This document shows positions 41,754-52,712 of a DNA stretch of 64,000 nt, one piece after another (position 1 is the first letter of the stretch; each line of letters opens with the position of its first letter). This stretch comes from CAZOJJ01 sp964580105 (GTDB lineage Bacteria > Bacteroidota > Rhodothermia > Rhodothermales > Rubricoccaceae), in the NCBI GenBank assembly GCA_964580105.1, contig CAZOJJ010000005.1:1-64000 (forward strand), written 5' to 3'. Below the pieces are notes generated by a model, which was not told the origin of the DNA, ran no database searches, and saw only the letters and a program-made list of their open reading frames with translations. The translations under genes were made by a program, and so were the position numbers.

Positions 41754-43670
41754 ATGGAACTCAAGACGCCCACCGCCGCCTCGGCCCGCCGCGCTGCGGA
41801 CGACGCCACGCACGCCCTCATCGAGCAGCTCTCGTCGGAGGTGCGCCGGCCCTTCCCGGGCTCGCGCAAGATCTACGTCGAGGGCAGCCGCCCCGACCTC
41901 CGCGTGCCGATGCGGCTGATCGAGCAGTCGCCGACGCCCGCCAGCTCCGGCGTCGAGGCGAACCCACCGATCCCGGTCTACGACACCTCCGGCCCCTACA
42001 CCGACCCGGAGGCCGAGATCGACCTGCGGCGCGGGCTGCCGAGCGTGCGCGGCGTGTGGATCGAGGAGCGGGGTGATACCGACGTGCTCGACGGGCCCAC
42101 CTCGGCGTTCGGCCGGGAGCGGATGACGGACGCCGCCACCGCGCACCTCCGCTTCGGGCACCTCGGCGCCCCGAGGCGGGCGAAGCCGGGCCGGACGGTC
42201 ACGCAGCTGCACTACGCGCGGCGCGGCGAGATCACGCCCGAGATGGAGTTCGTCGCCATCCGCGAGAACCAGCGGCTGGAGGCCCTCCGCGAAACGAGCC
42301 CCGAGCTGTTCGCCCAGCACCCCGGCCAGTCGTTCGGCGCGGCCATCCCGCCGGTCATCACACCCGAGTTCGTGCGGGACGAGGTGGCGCGGGGCCGGGC
42401 CATCATCCCGGCCAACGTCAACCATCCCGAGCTGGAGCCGATGATCATCGGCCGCAACTTCCTCGTCAAGATCAACGCCAACATGGGCAACTCGGCGGTG
42501 ACTTCGTCCATCGCGGAGGAGGTCGAGAAGCTGGTCTGGGCCATCCGCTGGGGGGCCGACACCGTCATGGACCTCTCGACGGGCAAGCACATCCACGAGA
42601 CGCGCGAGTGGATCCTCCGCAACAGCCCCGTCCCCATCGGCACGGTGCCGATTTACCAGGCGCTGGAGAAGGTCGGCGGCGTGCCCGAGGAGCTCACGTG
42701 GGACCTCTTCCGCGACACCCTCATCGAGCAGGCCGAACAGGGCGTGGACTACTTCACGATCCACGCGGGCGTGCTGCTCCGGTTCGTCCCCCTCACGGCG
42801 AAGCGGCGCACCGGCATCGTCTCGCGCGGCGGCTCGATCATGGCGAAGTGGTGCCTCGCCCACCACCAGGAGAACTTCCTCTACACGCACTGGGACGAGA
42901 TCTGCGAGATCATGGCCGCCTACGACGTGAGCTTCTCCATCGGCGACGGCCTCCGGCCCGGCTCCATCGAGGACGCCAACGACGACGCCCAGTTCGCCGA
43001 GCTCTACGTGCAGGGCGAGCTCACGCGGAAGGCGTGGGCGCACGACGTGCAGGTGATGAACGAGGGGCCGGGGCACGTCCCGATGCACCTCATCCAGGAG
43101 AACATGCAGAAGCAGCTGGACTGGTGCGGCGAGGCGCCGTTCTACACCCTCGGCCCGCTGACAACCGACGTGGCGCCCGGCTACGACCACATCACGAGTG
43201 GCATCGGCGCCGCGATGATCGGGTGGTTCGGCTGCGCCATGCTCTGCTACGTCACGCCGAAGGAGCACCTCGGCCTCCCCAACCGCGACGACGTGCGCGA
43301 GGGCGTGATCACCTACAAGATCGCCGCCCACGCGGCCGACCTCGCCAAGGGCCACCCCGGCGCGCAGGCGCGGGACAACGCCCTGAGCAAGGCGCGCTTC
43401 GAGTTCCGCTGGGAGGACCAGTTCAACCTCGCGCTCGACCCCGAGCGCGCCCGGAGCTTCCACGACGAGACGCTCCCGAAGGAGAGCGCCAAGGTGGCCC
43501 ACTTCTGCTCGATGTGCGGGCCGAAGTTCTGCTCGATGAAGATCACGCAGGACGTCCGCGACTACGCCGCCGCGCACGGCGTCGAGGTCGAGGCGGCGAT
43601 CCCGGAGGGGATGCGCGAGAAGGCCCGGGAGTTCGCCGAAGCCGGCGGGGCGTTGTATCGGGAGGTCTAG
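41754..43670 (+). CDS. thiC: Phosphomethylpyrimidine synthase
   Basis: 638 residues from ATG at 41754. ThiC signatures: GRTVTQLHYARRGEITPEME, NVNHPELEPMIIGRNF, the MAKWCLAHHQENFLY stretch and the C-terminal CSMCGPKFC (CX2CX4C) that holds the [4Fe-4S] cluster. It is a radical SAM enzyme turning aminoimidazole ribotide into hydroxymethylpyrimidine phosphate for thiamine. Control by the upstream TPP riboswitch gives feedback. No other thiamine genes follow; a strong terminator closes the unit. The N-terminal domain (ASARRAADDATHALIEQLSS) is the long bacterial type. Confidence 0.97.
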   Translation: MELKTPTAASARRAADDATHALIEQLSSEVRRPFPGSRKIYVEGSRPDLRVPMRLIEQSPTPASSGVEANPPIPVYDTSGPYTDPEAEIDLRRGLPSVRGVWIEERGDTDVLDGPTSAFGRERMTDAATAHLRFGHLGAPRRAKPGRTVTQLHYARRGEITPEMEFVAIRENQRLEALRETSPELFAQHPGQSFGAAIPPVITPEFVRDEVARGRAIIPANVNHPELEPMIIGRNFLVKINANMGNSAVTSSIAEEVEKLVWAIRWGADTVMDLSTGKHIHETREWILRNSPVPIGTVPIYQALEKVGGVPEELTWDLFRDTLIEQAEQGVDYFTIHAGVLLRFVPLTAKRRTGIVSRGGSIMAKWCLAHHQENFLYTHWDEICEIMAAYDVSFSIGDGLRPGSIEDANDDAQFAELYVQGELTRKAWAHDVQVMNEGPGHVPMHLIQENMQKQLDWCGEAPFYTLGPLTTDVAPGYDHITSGIGAAMIGWFGCAMLCYVTPKEHLGLPNRDDVREGVITYKIAAHAADLAKGHPGAQARDNALSKARFEFRWEDQFNLALDPERARSFHDETLPKESAKVAHFCSMCGPKFCSMKITQDVRDYAAAHGVEVEAAIPEGMREKAREFAEAGGALYREV

Positions 43671-43683
43671 CGGGCGCCCAACG

Positions 43684-43720
43684 AGAAGCCCGGCCTCGGG
43701 ACCTCCGAGGCCGGGCTTCT
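43684..43720. terminator. Strong hairpin between thiC and hppA
   Basis: Stem of 16 bp, AGAAGCCCGGCCTCGG and its complement with a 5-base loop. It lies between convergent genes and probably ends both, though U-runs are short. Confidence 0.8.
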
Positions 43721-43742
43721 GCGGTCGAGTTCGTCGGGGGCT

Positions 43743-45872
<2,130 letters not shown>

Positions 45873-45901
45873 GAGTCAGGGGTGAGAGGGGTGGAGAGGG
45901 T

Positions 45902-45939
45902 TCTCGTTAGCGGCTTCCGGTCTCGTTAGCGGCTTCCGG
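45902..45939. repeat. 19-bp direct repeat upstream of hppA
   Basis: tctcgttagcggcttccgg occurs twice in tandem in the spacer between pth and hppA. Could be duplicated regulatory DNA or slippage. Confidence 0.85.
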
Positions 45940-45995
45940 CTTCTGGGCCTCCTCTGCGCGAGCATCCAGAAACGAGGAACCGGAACACGGGGCGT

Positions 45996-46685
45996 TCAAC
46001 CCCGACGGTTGTGCTGGTTCATGGCGACCGTGAGGCCGTCGCGGACGAAGGTGAGCGCGGCCTCGGCCGCCGCTGCGACGGCCTCCTCGACGGCGGGCCG
46101 CTCTTCCTCCTCGAAGGGGCTGAGCACGTACTGGACCTGCCCGCCGCGCGGGAAGCTATCCCCCACGCCGACGCGGAGGCGGGGAAATTCCGTCGAATTG
46201 AGCCGGTGGATGAGGTCCTGCACGCCGTTGTGGCCGCCGGCGCCGCCCTTCGCGCGCAGCCGGATCGCGCCGACGGGCAGGGCGAGGTCGTCGTAGACGA
46301 CGAGCACGTCGTCGGGCTCCAGGTCGTACCGCTTCATCAGTGCGAGGACGGCCTGCCCGCTCCGGTTCATGAACGTCATCGGCTTGGCCAGCGCCAGCGG
46401 GTGGCCGCGCCAGACGCCCTCGCCCACGAGCGAGCGCGCCGCCTCGGCCTCGACGGCGATGCCCGTCGCCTCGGCCAGCCGGTCGATCACCCGGAAGCCG
46501 ACGTTGTGGCGGGTGTCCGCGTAGTCCGGCCCGGGGTTGCCGAGTCCGACCACGAGGCGGGCGGGGCGCACGGCCGGCTCGGCCGGCTCGCCGAAGAAGG
46601 GCAGAAACCGGCGCAGGCCGGAGCGGCGACGGGGGGCGCCGCGCTCCGGCCTGGCGGGGTCGTCGGTCGGGAACGAGGTGGGCAC
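45996..46685 (-). CDS. pth: Peptidyl-tRNA hydrolase
   Basis: 229 residues from GTG at 46685. Core motifs: VVGLGNPGPDYADTRHNVGF with the catalytic histidine in RHN, KPMTFMNRSGQAV, VYDDLALPVGAIRL and GGHNGVQDLI. The enzyme recycles peptidyl-tRNA released from stalled ribosomes. An N-terminal extension of about 42 Pro/Arg-rich residues precedes the core; an internal start is possible, but no ATG fits. The gene lies 6 bases after the bL25 gene, the usual rplY-pth order. Confidence 0.94.
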   Translation of the reverse strand: MPTSFPTDDPARPERGAPRRRSGLRRFLPFFGEPAEPAVRPARLVVGLGNPGPDYADTRHNVGFRVIDRLAEATGIAVEAEAARSLVGEGVWRGHPLALAKPMTFMNRSGQAVLALMKRYDLEPDDVLVVYDDLALPVGAIRLRAKGGAGGHNGVQDLIHRLNSTEFPRLRVGVGDSFPRGGQVQYVLSPFEEEERPAVEEAVAAAAEAALTFVRDGLTVAMNQHNRRG

Positions 46686-46691
46686 GGGGGC

Positions 46692-47336
46692 TCAGCCCTC
46701 GGTCTCGTCGCCGCCTTCCTCGGGGGCTTCCTCGGCGAGGCCCTCGTCGCCCGGCTCGGCCGCGAGGAGGTCCTCCTCGGGCTCGACCTCGACGCGCGGG
46801 GCCGTGATGGTCACGATGGTGCGGGCCTCGTCCGTGAGGATCTCGACGGCATCGCCGAGGTCGAGGTCGGAGACGTGGAGGGCGTCGCCCATCTCCATGG
46901 TGGAGATGTCGATGGTGACGTGGCCCGGGATGTCCTTCGGGAGGCACCGGATCTCGATCTCGTGGAGCGGCTGCGAGAGCACGCCGCCGGCCTTGACGCC
47001 CGGCGCGGTGCCCTCGACGTGGATCGGGACCGTCATCGTGATGGCCTCGCCCGCCGTGAGCGCCTGGAAGTCGACGTGGATCGGGAGGTCGGTGACGGGG
47101 TGGTAGTCCACCGTCTTGAGGATGGCCTCGTAGGCCTCGCCGTCCACCGACACCGCGACGCGGTACGTCTCGGTGGTGTGGATGAGCGGGCGGAGGTCGA
47201 GCGCCTCGACGGCGAAGTGGACCGGGGCGGTGCGGTGCCCGTAGAGGACGCACGGCACGAGGCCGTCGCGGCGTACGGCCTTGGCGGCCTTCTTGCCGGT
47301 TTCGCGCGGCTGGGCGTGGAGGGTGAGGGTCTGCAT
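46692..47336 (-). CDS. rplY: 50S ribosomal protein bL25 (general stress protein Ctc type)
   Basis: 214 residues from ATG at 47336. N-terminal 5S-rRNA-binding domain (residues 1-95: MQTLTLHAQPRETGKKAAKA, LVPCVLYGHRTAPVHFAVEA) and the TL5/Ctc beta domain (MTVPIHVEGTAPGVKAGGVL, LSQPLHEIEIRCLPKDIP). The acidic tail (LLAAEPGDEGLAEEAPEEGG) is common in this phylum. It binds 5S rRNA at the central protuberance. Order prs-rplY-pth is conserved in many bacteria. Confidence 0.94.
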   Translation of the reverse strand: MQTLTLHAQPRETGKKAAKAVRRDGLVPCVLYGHRTAPVHFAVEALDLRPLIHTTETYRVAVSVDGEAYEAILKTVDYHPVTDLPIHVDFQALTAGEAITMTVPIHVEGTAPGVKAGGVLSQPLHEIEIRCLPKDIPGHVTIDISTMEMGDALHVSDLDLGDAVEILTDEARTIVTITAPRVEVEPEEDLLAAEPGDEGLAEEAPEEGGDETEG

Positions 47337-47355
47337 GGGGGTCGTTCAGGTTTGC

Positions 47356-47394
47356 GGTTGCAGGTTACAGCCCCTCCGGGGGGGCGATGCAACC
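47356..47394 (-). promoter_or_regulatory. Intercistronic stem-loop between prs and rplY
   Basis: Arms ggttgca / tgcaacc enclose an inner gcccc/gggg stem. It fills the 70-base spacer. It may be a leader for bL25 or an mRNA-processing element; no T-run on the coding strand. Confidence 0.4.
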
Positions 47395-47406
47395 CCAACC
47401 CTGTCA

Positions 47407-48351
47407 CTATTCGACGAATAGCGTCGAGATCGACTCGTCGGCGTAGATGCGGTGGATGGCGTCGGCGAAGAGCGGGGCGACGGAGATCACCTCGATCTTG
47501 CCGCTGGTCTGGCGGAGCGGGATGGTGTCCGTGACGACCATGCGGCTGAGCGGGCTCGCCTCGATGCGCTCGACGGCGGGGCCGGAGAGGAGGGCGTGGG
47601 TGCAGAAGGCCTGCACGTCGAGCGCGCCGGCCTCCTTGAGCGCGACGGCGGCCGAGGCCAGCGTGCCGGCCGTGTCGCACATGTCGTCAATGAGGAGGCA
47701 GTTGCGGCCCTCGATCTCACCGATGATGTTCATCACCTCGGCCACGTTGGCCTTCGGCCGCCGCTTGTCGATGAGCGCGAGGTCGGCACGGAGGCGCTTG
47801 GCGTAGGCGCGGGCCACCTTCGAGGCGCCCACGTCCGGCGCGACGACGACGAGGTTGTCCATCGGCATCTTGGCGAAGTGCTCCTCGAAGACGGCCGAGC
47901 CGTAGAGGTGGTCCACCGGAACGTCGAAGAAGCCCTGGATCTGGGCGGCGTGGAGGTCCATCGTGAGCACGCGCTCGACGCCGGCCTGCTCCAGCATCTG
48001 CGCGAGCATCCGCGCGGCGATGGAGACGCGGGGCTGGTCCTTCCGGTCCTGCCGCGCGTAGCCGAAGTACGGAATGACGGCCGTGATGCGCGCCGCGCTG
48101 GCCCGGCGGGCCGCGTCGATCATCAGGAACAGCTCCATCCAGTGATCCGCCGGCGGCGGCGTGGACTGGATGATGAACAGGTCCGTGCCCCGGATGGACT
48201 CCTCGTAGCGGACGTAGATCTCGCCGTCGGCGAAGTTCTTCAGCGTCACGTGCCCGAGCGGCCACTCGGCGTGCTCGGCGATGGCGCGCGCCAGGGCCGG
48301 GTTGCTGCGCCCGGCGAAGAGCGTGATGGGCAGGTCGTTTCGCACGAGCAT
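47407..48351 (-). CDS. prs: Ribose-phosphate pyrophosphokinase
   Basis: 314 residues from ATG at 48351 (MLVRNDLPITLFAGRSNPAL). FADGEIYVRYEESIRG, then IPYFGYARQDRKDQPRVSIA (ATP and catalytic flexible loop), AQIQGFFDVPVDHLYG, and the PRPP-binding loop LLIDDMCDTAGTL (DDxxDTxGT). It makes PRPP from ribose 5-phosphate for nucleotides, His and Trp. First gene of the leftward group prs-rplY-pth; tRNA-Gln lies 70 bases upstream in the same direction. The open frame further upstream runs across the tRNA and is not coding. Confidence 0.96.
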   Translation of the reverse strand: MLVRNDLPITLFAGRSNPALARAIAEHAEWPLGHVTLKNFADGEIYVRYEESIRGTDLFIIQSTPPPADHWMELFLMIDAARRASAARITAVIPYFGYARQDRKDQPRVSIAARMLAQMLEQAGVERVLTMDLHAAQIQGFFDVPVDHLYGSAVFEEHFAKMPMDNLVVVAPDVGASKVARAYAKRLRADLALIDKRRPKANVAEVMNIIGEIEGRNCLLIDDMCDTAGTLASAAVALKEAGALDVQAFCTHALLSGPAVERIEASPLSRMVVTDTIPLRQTSGKIEVISVAPLFADAIHRIYADESISTLFVE

Positions 48352-48421
48352 GAGGCGGACGGCGTGGAGGAGCGAAGGGCGGGACGAGCGGAAACGGCCG
48401 CTCACCTCGTCGCGACAGAGG

Positions 48422-48494
48422 CTGCCCGGGGAGGGCTCGAACCTCCAACCCCCACATCCAAAGTGTGGTGCTCTGCCAATTGAGCTACCGGGCA
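48422..48494 (-). tRNA. tRNA-Gln (TTG)
   Basis: Read on the minus strand: acceptor TGCCCGG/CCGGGCA, D stem GCTC/GAGC, anticodon stem CCACA/TGTGG with loop CTTTGGA giving TTG, T arm GGAGG-TTCGAGC-CCTCC, discriminator G. All stems close; CCA not encoded. No terminator is visible downstream; it may be transcribed with prs. Confidence 0.95.
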
Positions 48495-48758
48495 GTCGGT
48501 GCCGCGGCACCGGACGGGCCGATGGCGACGGCAGAGACCCGAAAAAATACCGGCCCGGCAGTGGCGGAGTCAACGCGGGCGGGCCCGCCCGCCGCCGCCC
48601 GTGCCGGCCCGGAACGCGCGAACCCGGTGCGCATTGGACGAAATCGCGCCGGAGCGGGCGGGCGGGCACCTCGCTGCCGTACCCTCCGGCGTCCCCTCTC
48701 CCGCTGCCCACCTCGGCCTCCCCGTTTCTTGCCCGGCTTTTCATCGCCGGAAGCGTTC

Positions 48759-49619
48759 ATGCCCCTCGACTCCACGCCCTCGCCGGACGAACGCGACGCC
48801 ATCGGCGTCTTGGGCGGCCTCGGGCCCTACGCCGGCCTCGACCTCGTCCGCGCCCTCTTCGACGAGACGCTCGCCGAGGCGGACCAGGAGCACCTCCCCG
48901 TCGCGCTCCTCTCCTACCCGGGCCGCATACCCGACCGGAGCACGTGGATCGCAAACCCGGAGGGCGCTCCGAACCCCGTCCCGGCGATGACCGAGATCCT
49001 TCGCCGCCTCGACGACGCCGGCTGCGTGGTGGCGGGCATCCCGTGCAACACGGCGCACGCCCCCGTCCTCTTCGACCGGCTCGTGGAGGCGCTGGAGCGG
49101 GAGGGCCGCCGCCTCCGCCTCGTCCACATCGTGGACGCCATCGTGGAGGCCATCGCCCTGCGCGCACCCGAGGCGCAGACCGTCGGCGTGCTGGCGACGA
49201 ACTCGTCCATCGAGACGCGCATCCACCAGATCGGCCTGGAGAACGCCGGGCTGGAGGCCATCGCGCCGGATGCCTACATCCAGGCCCAGGTGCAGGCCTC
49301 GATCTTCGACCGCGCCTGGGGGCTCAAGGCCCGCAGCAACCCGCCCACGGAGCACGCCCGCGAGGTGCTCGTGCGCGCCATCCACCACCTCCGCGAGCGC
49401 GGCGCCGACGCCGTCGTCCTGGGCTGCACCGAGCTTCCGCTGGCCGTGCCCGAGCCGTTCCTCGCCGGCGTCCCGCTCATCAACTCGACCCGCGCGCTCT
49501 CCCGTGCGCTGATCCGCGCTTCGCACCCGGAGAAGCTCCGCCCGCTGGCCGACAGCCTCGCCGCCGCCCGCGCGCTCGCCGACGCCCTGCGCCCGGCGCC
49601 GGGCCCGTCCGTCGCGTGA
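48759..49619 (+). CDS. Aspartate/glutamate racemase family protein
   Basis: 286 residues from ATG at 48759. The N-terminal half has IGVLGGLGPYAGLDLV and GIPCNTAHAPVLF with the first catalytic cysteine, and the C-terminal half has VVLGCTELPLAV with the second. Cofactor-independent two-cysteine racemase of the aspartate type. It would make D-aspartate or D-glutamate for peptidoglycan or signalling, or be a maleate isomerase-like relative. Upstream 48495-48758 has no other gene; a TACCCTCC box at 48680 is the only promoter hint. It is followed by the methyltransferase-sugar transferase genes. Confidence 0.88.
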   Translation: MPLDSTPSPDERDAIGVLGGLGPYAGLDLVRALFDETLAEADQEHLPVALLSYPGRIPDRSTWIANPEGAPNPVPAMTEILRRLDDAGCVVAGIPCNTAHAPVLFDRLVEALEREGRRLRLVHIVDAIVEAIALRAPEAQTVGVLATNSSIETRIHQIGLENAGLEAIAPDAYIQAQVQASIFDRAWGLKARSNPPTEHAREVLVRAIHHLRERGADAVVLGCTELPLAVPEPFLAGVPLINSTRALSRALIRASHPEKLRPLADSLAAARALADALRPAPGPSVA

Positions 49620-49698
49620 AGCCTTCGCCCGGCTGCGCCACGGCCTCGTTCTTGGCGTATTATCAGGCCGTTTGTCGGATGAGGCCGCGAGCTCTCGC

Positions 49699-50523
49699 AT
49701 GATGGAAACGATCGTGGAGCCCCTGCCGGAGGGGCCGGTGCCGGAGGAACTCGTGGCGCGCGTGGCGCGCGAGCGGGAGGCCCACACGGAGCGGGACGTG
49801 CTGGCGGAGAGCTACCGGCTCAAGGCCCGGTTCGCGCACATCCTCACCTACCCGTCGCGGCAGCGCCTCTTCGGCCGCCTCGGCGAGGCCGTGGCCGAGG
49901 TGGACGGCCTGACGGTGCTCGACTACGGGTGCGGGCGCGGCGAGCAGAGCCTCGACCTCCTCGCCCACGGGGCCGCCGTCCACGGCATCGACATCTCGCC
50001 GGTCTACGTGGCCGACGCCGCCTCGGCGGCCCGCGCGGCGGGCTACCCGGCCGGCCGGTTCGACTTCCGCGTCATGGACGCCCACGCCCTCGACTTCCCC
50101 GACGGCGCGTTCGACCTCGTCATCGGGCGCGGCATCCTCCACCACCTCGACCCCGACGTCGCCCTCGCCGAGATCCACCGCGTCCTCAAGCCCGGCGGCC
50201 GGGTGCTCCTCCAGGAGCCCCTCGCCGACCACCCGCTCCTCAAGCTCTTCCGGCTCCTGACGCCCCACGCGCGCACCGAAGACGAGGCGCCCTTCACCGG
50301 CCGCGACCTCCGCCGCCTCGCCGACTCCGACCGCTGGGATACCGACCTCGCCTTCTGCGGGATCGTTGCGGCCCCCGCGGCCATGCTCACCTCGGTGCTC
50401 CTCCCCCACCGGCCCGACAACGCGCTCCTCCGCCTCGCCGACCGCGTGGAGGGCTGGCTGCACCGCCGAGGCTGGCTCTCGGCCTGGAACCAGTACGTCC
50501 TCTTCGACATGCGCAAGCGCTGA
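49699..50523 (+). CDS. Class I SAM-dependent methyltransferase
   Basis: 274 residues from ATG at 49699; a TTG at 49672 in frame is possible. SAM-binding motif I is LTVLDYGCGRGEQSLDL (about residue 71), then VHGIDISPVYV, the motif FRVMDAHALDFPDGAFDLVI and HHLDPDVALAEIHRVLKPGG. The rest is a helical C-terminal cap (LRLADRVEGWLHRRGWL). Small-molecule or sugar/lipid methylation is likely since the next two genes are a polyprenyl-phosphate sugar transferase (24 bases) and a glycosyltransferase. Substrate unknown. Confidence 0.86.
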   Translation: MMETIVEPLPEGPVPEELVARVAREREAHTERDVLAESYRLKARFAHILTYPSRQRLFGRLGEAVAEVDGLTVLDYGCGRGEQSLDLLAHGAAVHGIDISPVYVADAASAARAAGYPAGRFDFRVMDAHALDFPDGAFDLVIGRGILHHLDPDVALAEIHRVLKPGGRVLLQEPLADHPLLKLFRLLTPHARTEDEAPFTGRDLRRLADSDRWDTDLAFCGIVAAPAAMLTSVLLPHRPDNALLRLADRVEGWLHRRGWLSAWNQYVLFDMRKR

Positions 50524-50546
50524 GGGCGCCCGCCCCGGCCCGACCG

Positions 50547-51989
50547 ATGCTGAAGGAACGAAGCCTCCTGCTCCAGCGCACCCTCTTCGTCGTCGACCTC
50601 GTGCTCATCGCGGCGGCGTGGGTGCTGGCCTGGACGATCCGGTTCGAGGTGCTCACCCCGCCGGCGTGGGTGCCGCTGACGACGTACCTCAACTTCCTCC
50701 CGGCCGTGCTCGTCCTCTGGAGCGCGGTCTTCCTGCTCTCGGGGCTCTACCAGACGCGGCGCGCGCAGCGCCTCCCCCTCGTCATCTACGCCGTCGGGCG
50801 GGCCGTCGTCCTCGGCCTCCTCATCTCCGTCGCGGCGACGTTCTTCTACCGCGCGTTCTCGTTCTCGCGGCTGCACATGCTGCTGTTCGGGGGGATCAGC
50901 TCGCTGCTGCTGGCGGGGCTCCGCGTGAGCCTCTACGCGGCGCTGCGGCGGGCCCGCCAGCAGGGGAAGAACCTCCGGCGCGTGCTGATCGTCGGGGCCG
51001 GAAAGGCCGGGCAGCGCCTCGCGCGGGCGTTCCGGCAGTACCCGTGGATGGGGTTCGACGTCGTCGGCTTCCTCGACGACCGGGGCCCGGAGGTCCAGGC
51101 CGAGCCCGCCGATTCCCTCTACCCCAGCGCGACGCTACGCCCGCCCTCCATCCTCGGCCGCGTGGATGAGATCGCCGAGGTCATGGACGCGCTGGCCCGG
51201 ACGGGCCGGCAGGTGGACCTCGTCTACGCCGCGCTGCCCCTCGCTGCGGCGGACAAGATCGAGGAGGTGGCCGAGGCGTGCGCCGTCCGCACGGCTCACA
51301 TGTGCCTCGTGCCGGACCTCTTCCACCTCGACCTCCTCCTCAACAGCCGCGTCTCGGACGTGGACGGCCTGCCCGTCATCCACCTCCTCGACGAGGCGCC
51401 CTTCGACATCCGCCGCGTCGTCAAGCGCATCATCGACGTGGCGTTCTCGGCGCTCGTGCTGCTGGTGCTGAGCCCGCTGCTGCTCGTGATCGCCCTCGCC
51501 GTCAAGCTGTCGTCGCCCGGGCCGGTGTTCTACCGGCAGGAGCGGATGGGCCTCAACGGCCAGACGTTCAGCATGCTCAAGTTCCGCTCGATGCCCACCG
51601 ACGCCGAGGCAGCCACGGGCGCGGTGTGGGCCCGGCCGGGCGAGCAGCGCGCCACCCGCGTGGGCGCCTTCCTCCGCAAGACGAGCCTCGACGAGCTGCC
51701 CCAGTTCATCAACGTCCTCCGGGGCGACATGTCGGTCGTGGGCCCGAGGCCGGAGCGGCCGGTCTTCATCGAGCACTTCCGGCACGACATCCCCGGCTAC
51801 ATGCTCCGCCACAAGATGAAGGCGGGCATCACCGGCTGGGCGCAGGTCCACGGCTGGCGCGGCAACACGAGCCTGGAGAAGCGGATCGAGTACGACCTGT
51901 ACTACATCCAGAACTGGAGCCTGTGGCTCGACCTCAAGATCATGGCGATGACGCCGTTCAAGGGGCTCGTCCACGAGAACGCGTACTGA
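50547..51989 (+). CDS. Undecaprenyl-phosphate sugar phosphotransferase (WcaJ/WbaP-like)
   Basis: 480 residues from ATG at 50547. Four N-terminal transmembrane helices (about 10-30, 45-65, 75-100, 105-125), a central Rossmann-like CoA-binding-like domain (VLIVGAGKAGQRLARAF) and a further helix leading to the catalytic bacterial sugar transferase domain: PVFYRQERMGLNGQTFSMLKF, SLDELPQFINVLRGDMSVVG and RPERPVFIEHF. It transfers a sugar phosphate to undecaprenyl phosphate, the first step of a capsule, O-antigen or exopolysaccharide unit. Next gene overlaps at its end without a gap. Confidence 0.94.
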   Translation: MLKERSLLLQRTLFVVDLVLIAAAWVLAWTIRFEVLTPPAWVPLTTYLNFLPAVLVLWSAVFLLSGLYQTRRAQRLPLVIYAVGRAVVLGLLISVAATFFYRAFSFSRLHMLLFGGISSLLLAGLRVSLYAALRRARQQGKNLRRVLIVGAGKAGQRLARAFRQYPWMGFDVVGFLDDRGPEVQAEPADSLYPSATLRPPSILGRVDEIAEVMDALARTGRQVDLVYAALPLAAADKIEEVAEACAVRTAHMCLVPDLFHLDLLLNSRVSDVDGLPVIHLLDEAPFDIRRVVKRIIDVAFSALVLLVLSPLLLVIALAVKLSSPGPVFYRQERMGLNGQTFSMLKFRSMPTDAEAATGAVWARPGEQRATRVGAFLRKTSLDELPQFINVLRGDMSVVGPRPERPVFIEHFRHDIPGYMLRHKMKAGITGWAQVHGWRGNTSLEKRIEYDLYYIQNWSLWLDLKIMAMTPFKGLVHENAY

Positions 51990-52628
51990 GTGGACCGCGT
52001 CACCGCCGTCATCGTCAACTACGGCACGCCGGACCTGACGAGGGCGGCGGCGTGGTCCCTGCGAAGCCACTACCCGGCGCTACCCGTGCTCCTCGTGGAC
52101 AACGCCTCCCCGGACGACTCCCGCGTCCGCCTCGAGGCGCTGGTCGAGGAGCTCGGCGCGGCGTCGCTGCTGACGCCCGGCGCCAACCTCCACCACGGCC
52201 CGGGCCTCGACGTCGCAATCCGGCAGGCCACGACCGACTGGGTGCTCACGGTGGACTCCGACTGCGTCCTCTACCGGGGCGGCGTCCTGGAGCGGATGCT
52301 CGACACGGCCAGGGCGCAGGACGCCTACATGGTCGGCCGGCTCCACCGCGTGGACGACGACGGGTTCGACGGCGGGCCGCACCCGTACGTCCACCCCAAG
52401 TTCGCGCTCGTAGACCGGGCGGCGTACGCCACGCTGCCGCCGTTCGAGAAGCACGGCGCCCCGTGCCTGGCCAACGAGCGCGCGGCGGCCCAGCGCGGCC
52501 TTGCACTGGCCGACTTCCCCGTGTCGGACTGGGTGCTGCACCTCGGTGAGGGGACGGTCCGGCGATACGGGTACGGCCTCGGCATACGGAGCCGGCTGTC
52601 GAGGCTGAAGCGACTGCTGCGGCGGTAG
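51990..52628 (+). CDS. Family 2 glycosyltransferase
   Basis: 212 residues from GTG at 51990, the base after the sugar-transferase stop, so it is translationally coupled. GT2 fold: VTAVIVNYGTPDLTRAAAWS, PVLLVDNASPDDS, and the DxD-like TVDSDCVLYRGG that binds metal and nucleotide-sugar. A short C-terminal region lacks membrane helices. It likely adds the second sugar to the lipid-linked unit made by the previous gene. The sugar is unknown. It is shorter than typical GT2 proteins (250-330 residues). Confidence 0.84.
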   Translation: MDRVTAVIVNYGTPDLTRAAAWSLRSHYPALPVLLVDNASPDDSRVRLEALVEELGAASLLTPGANLHHGPGLDVAIRQATTDWVLTVDSDCVLYRGGVLERMLDTARAQDAYMVGRLHRVDDDGFDGGPHPYVHPKFALVDRAAYATLPPFEKHGAPCLANERAAAQRGLALADFPVSDWVLHLGEGTVRRYGYGLGIRSRLSRLKRLLRR

Positions 52629-52684
52629 CCGTCCGGCGCGGCGTGTTTCGCCCCGAGTTCGTCCGCCTCGGGCATCGCGTGCGG

Positions 52685-52692
52685 TAGGTTTG
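52685..52692 (+). promoter_or_regulatory. -7 box TAGGTTTG before the ABC-F gene
   Basis: Matches the Bacteroidota consensus TAnnTTTG exactly; 20 bases before the ATG at 52713. Confidence 0.6.
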
Positions 52693-52712
52693 CGGCGCTG
52701 AACGCGCCTCCC

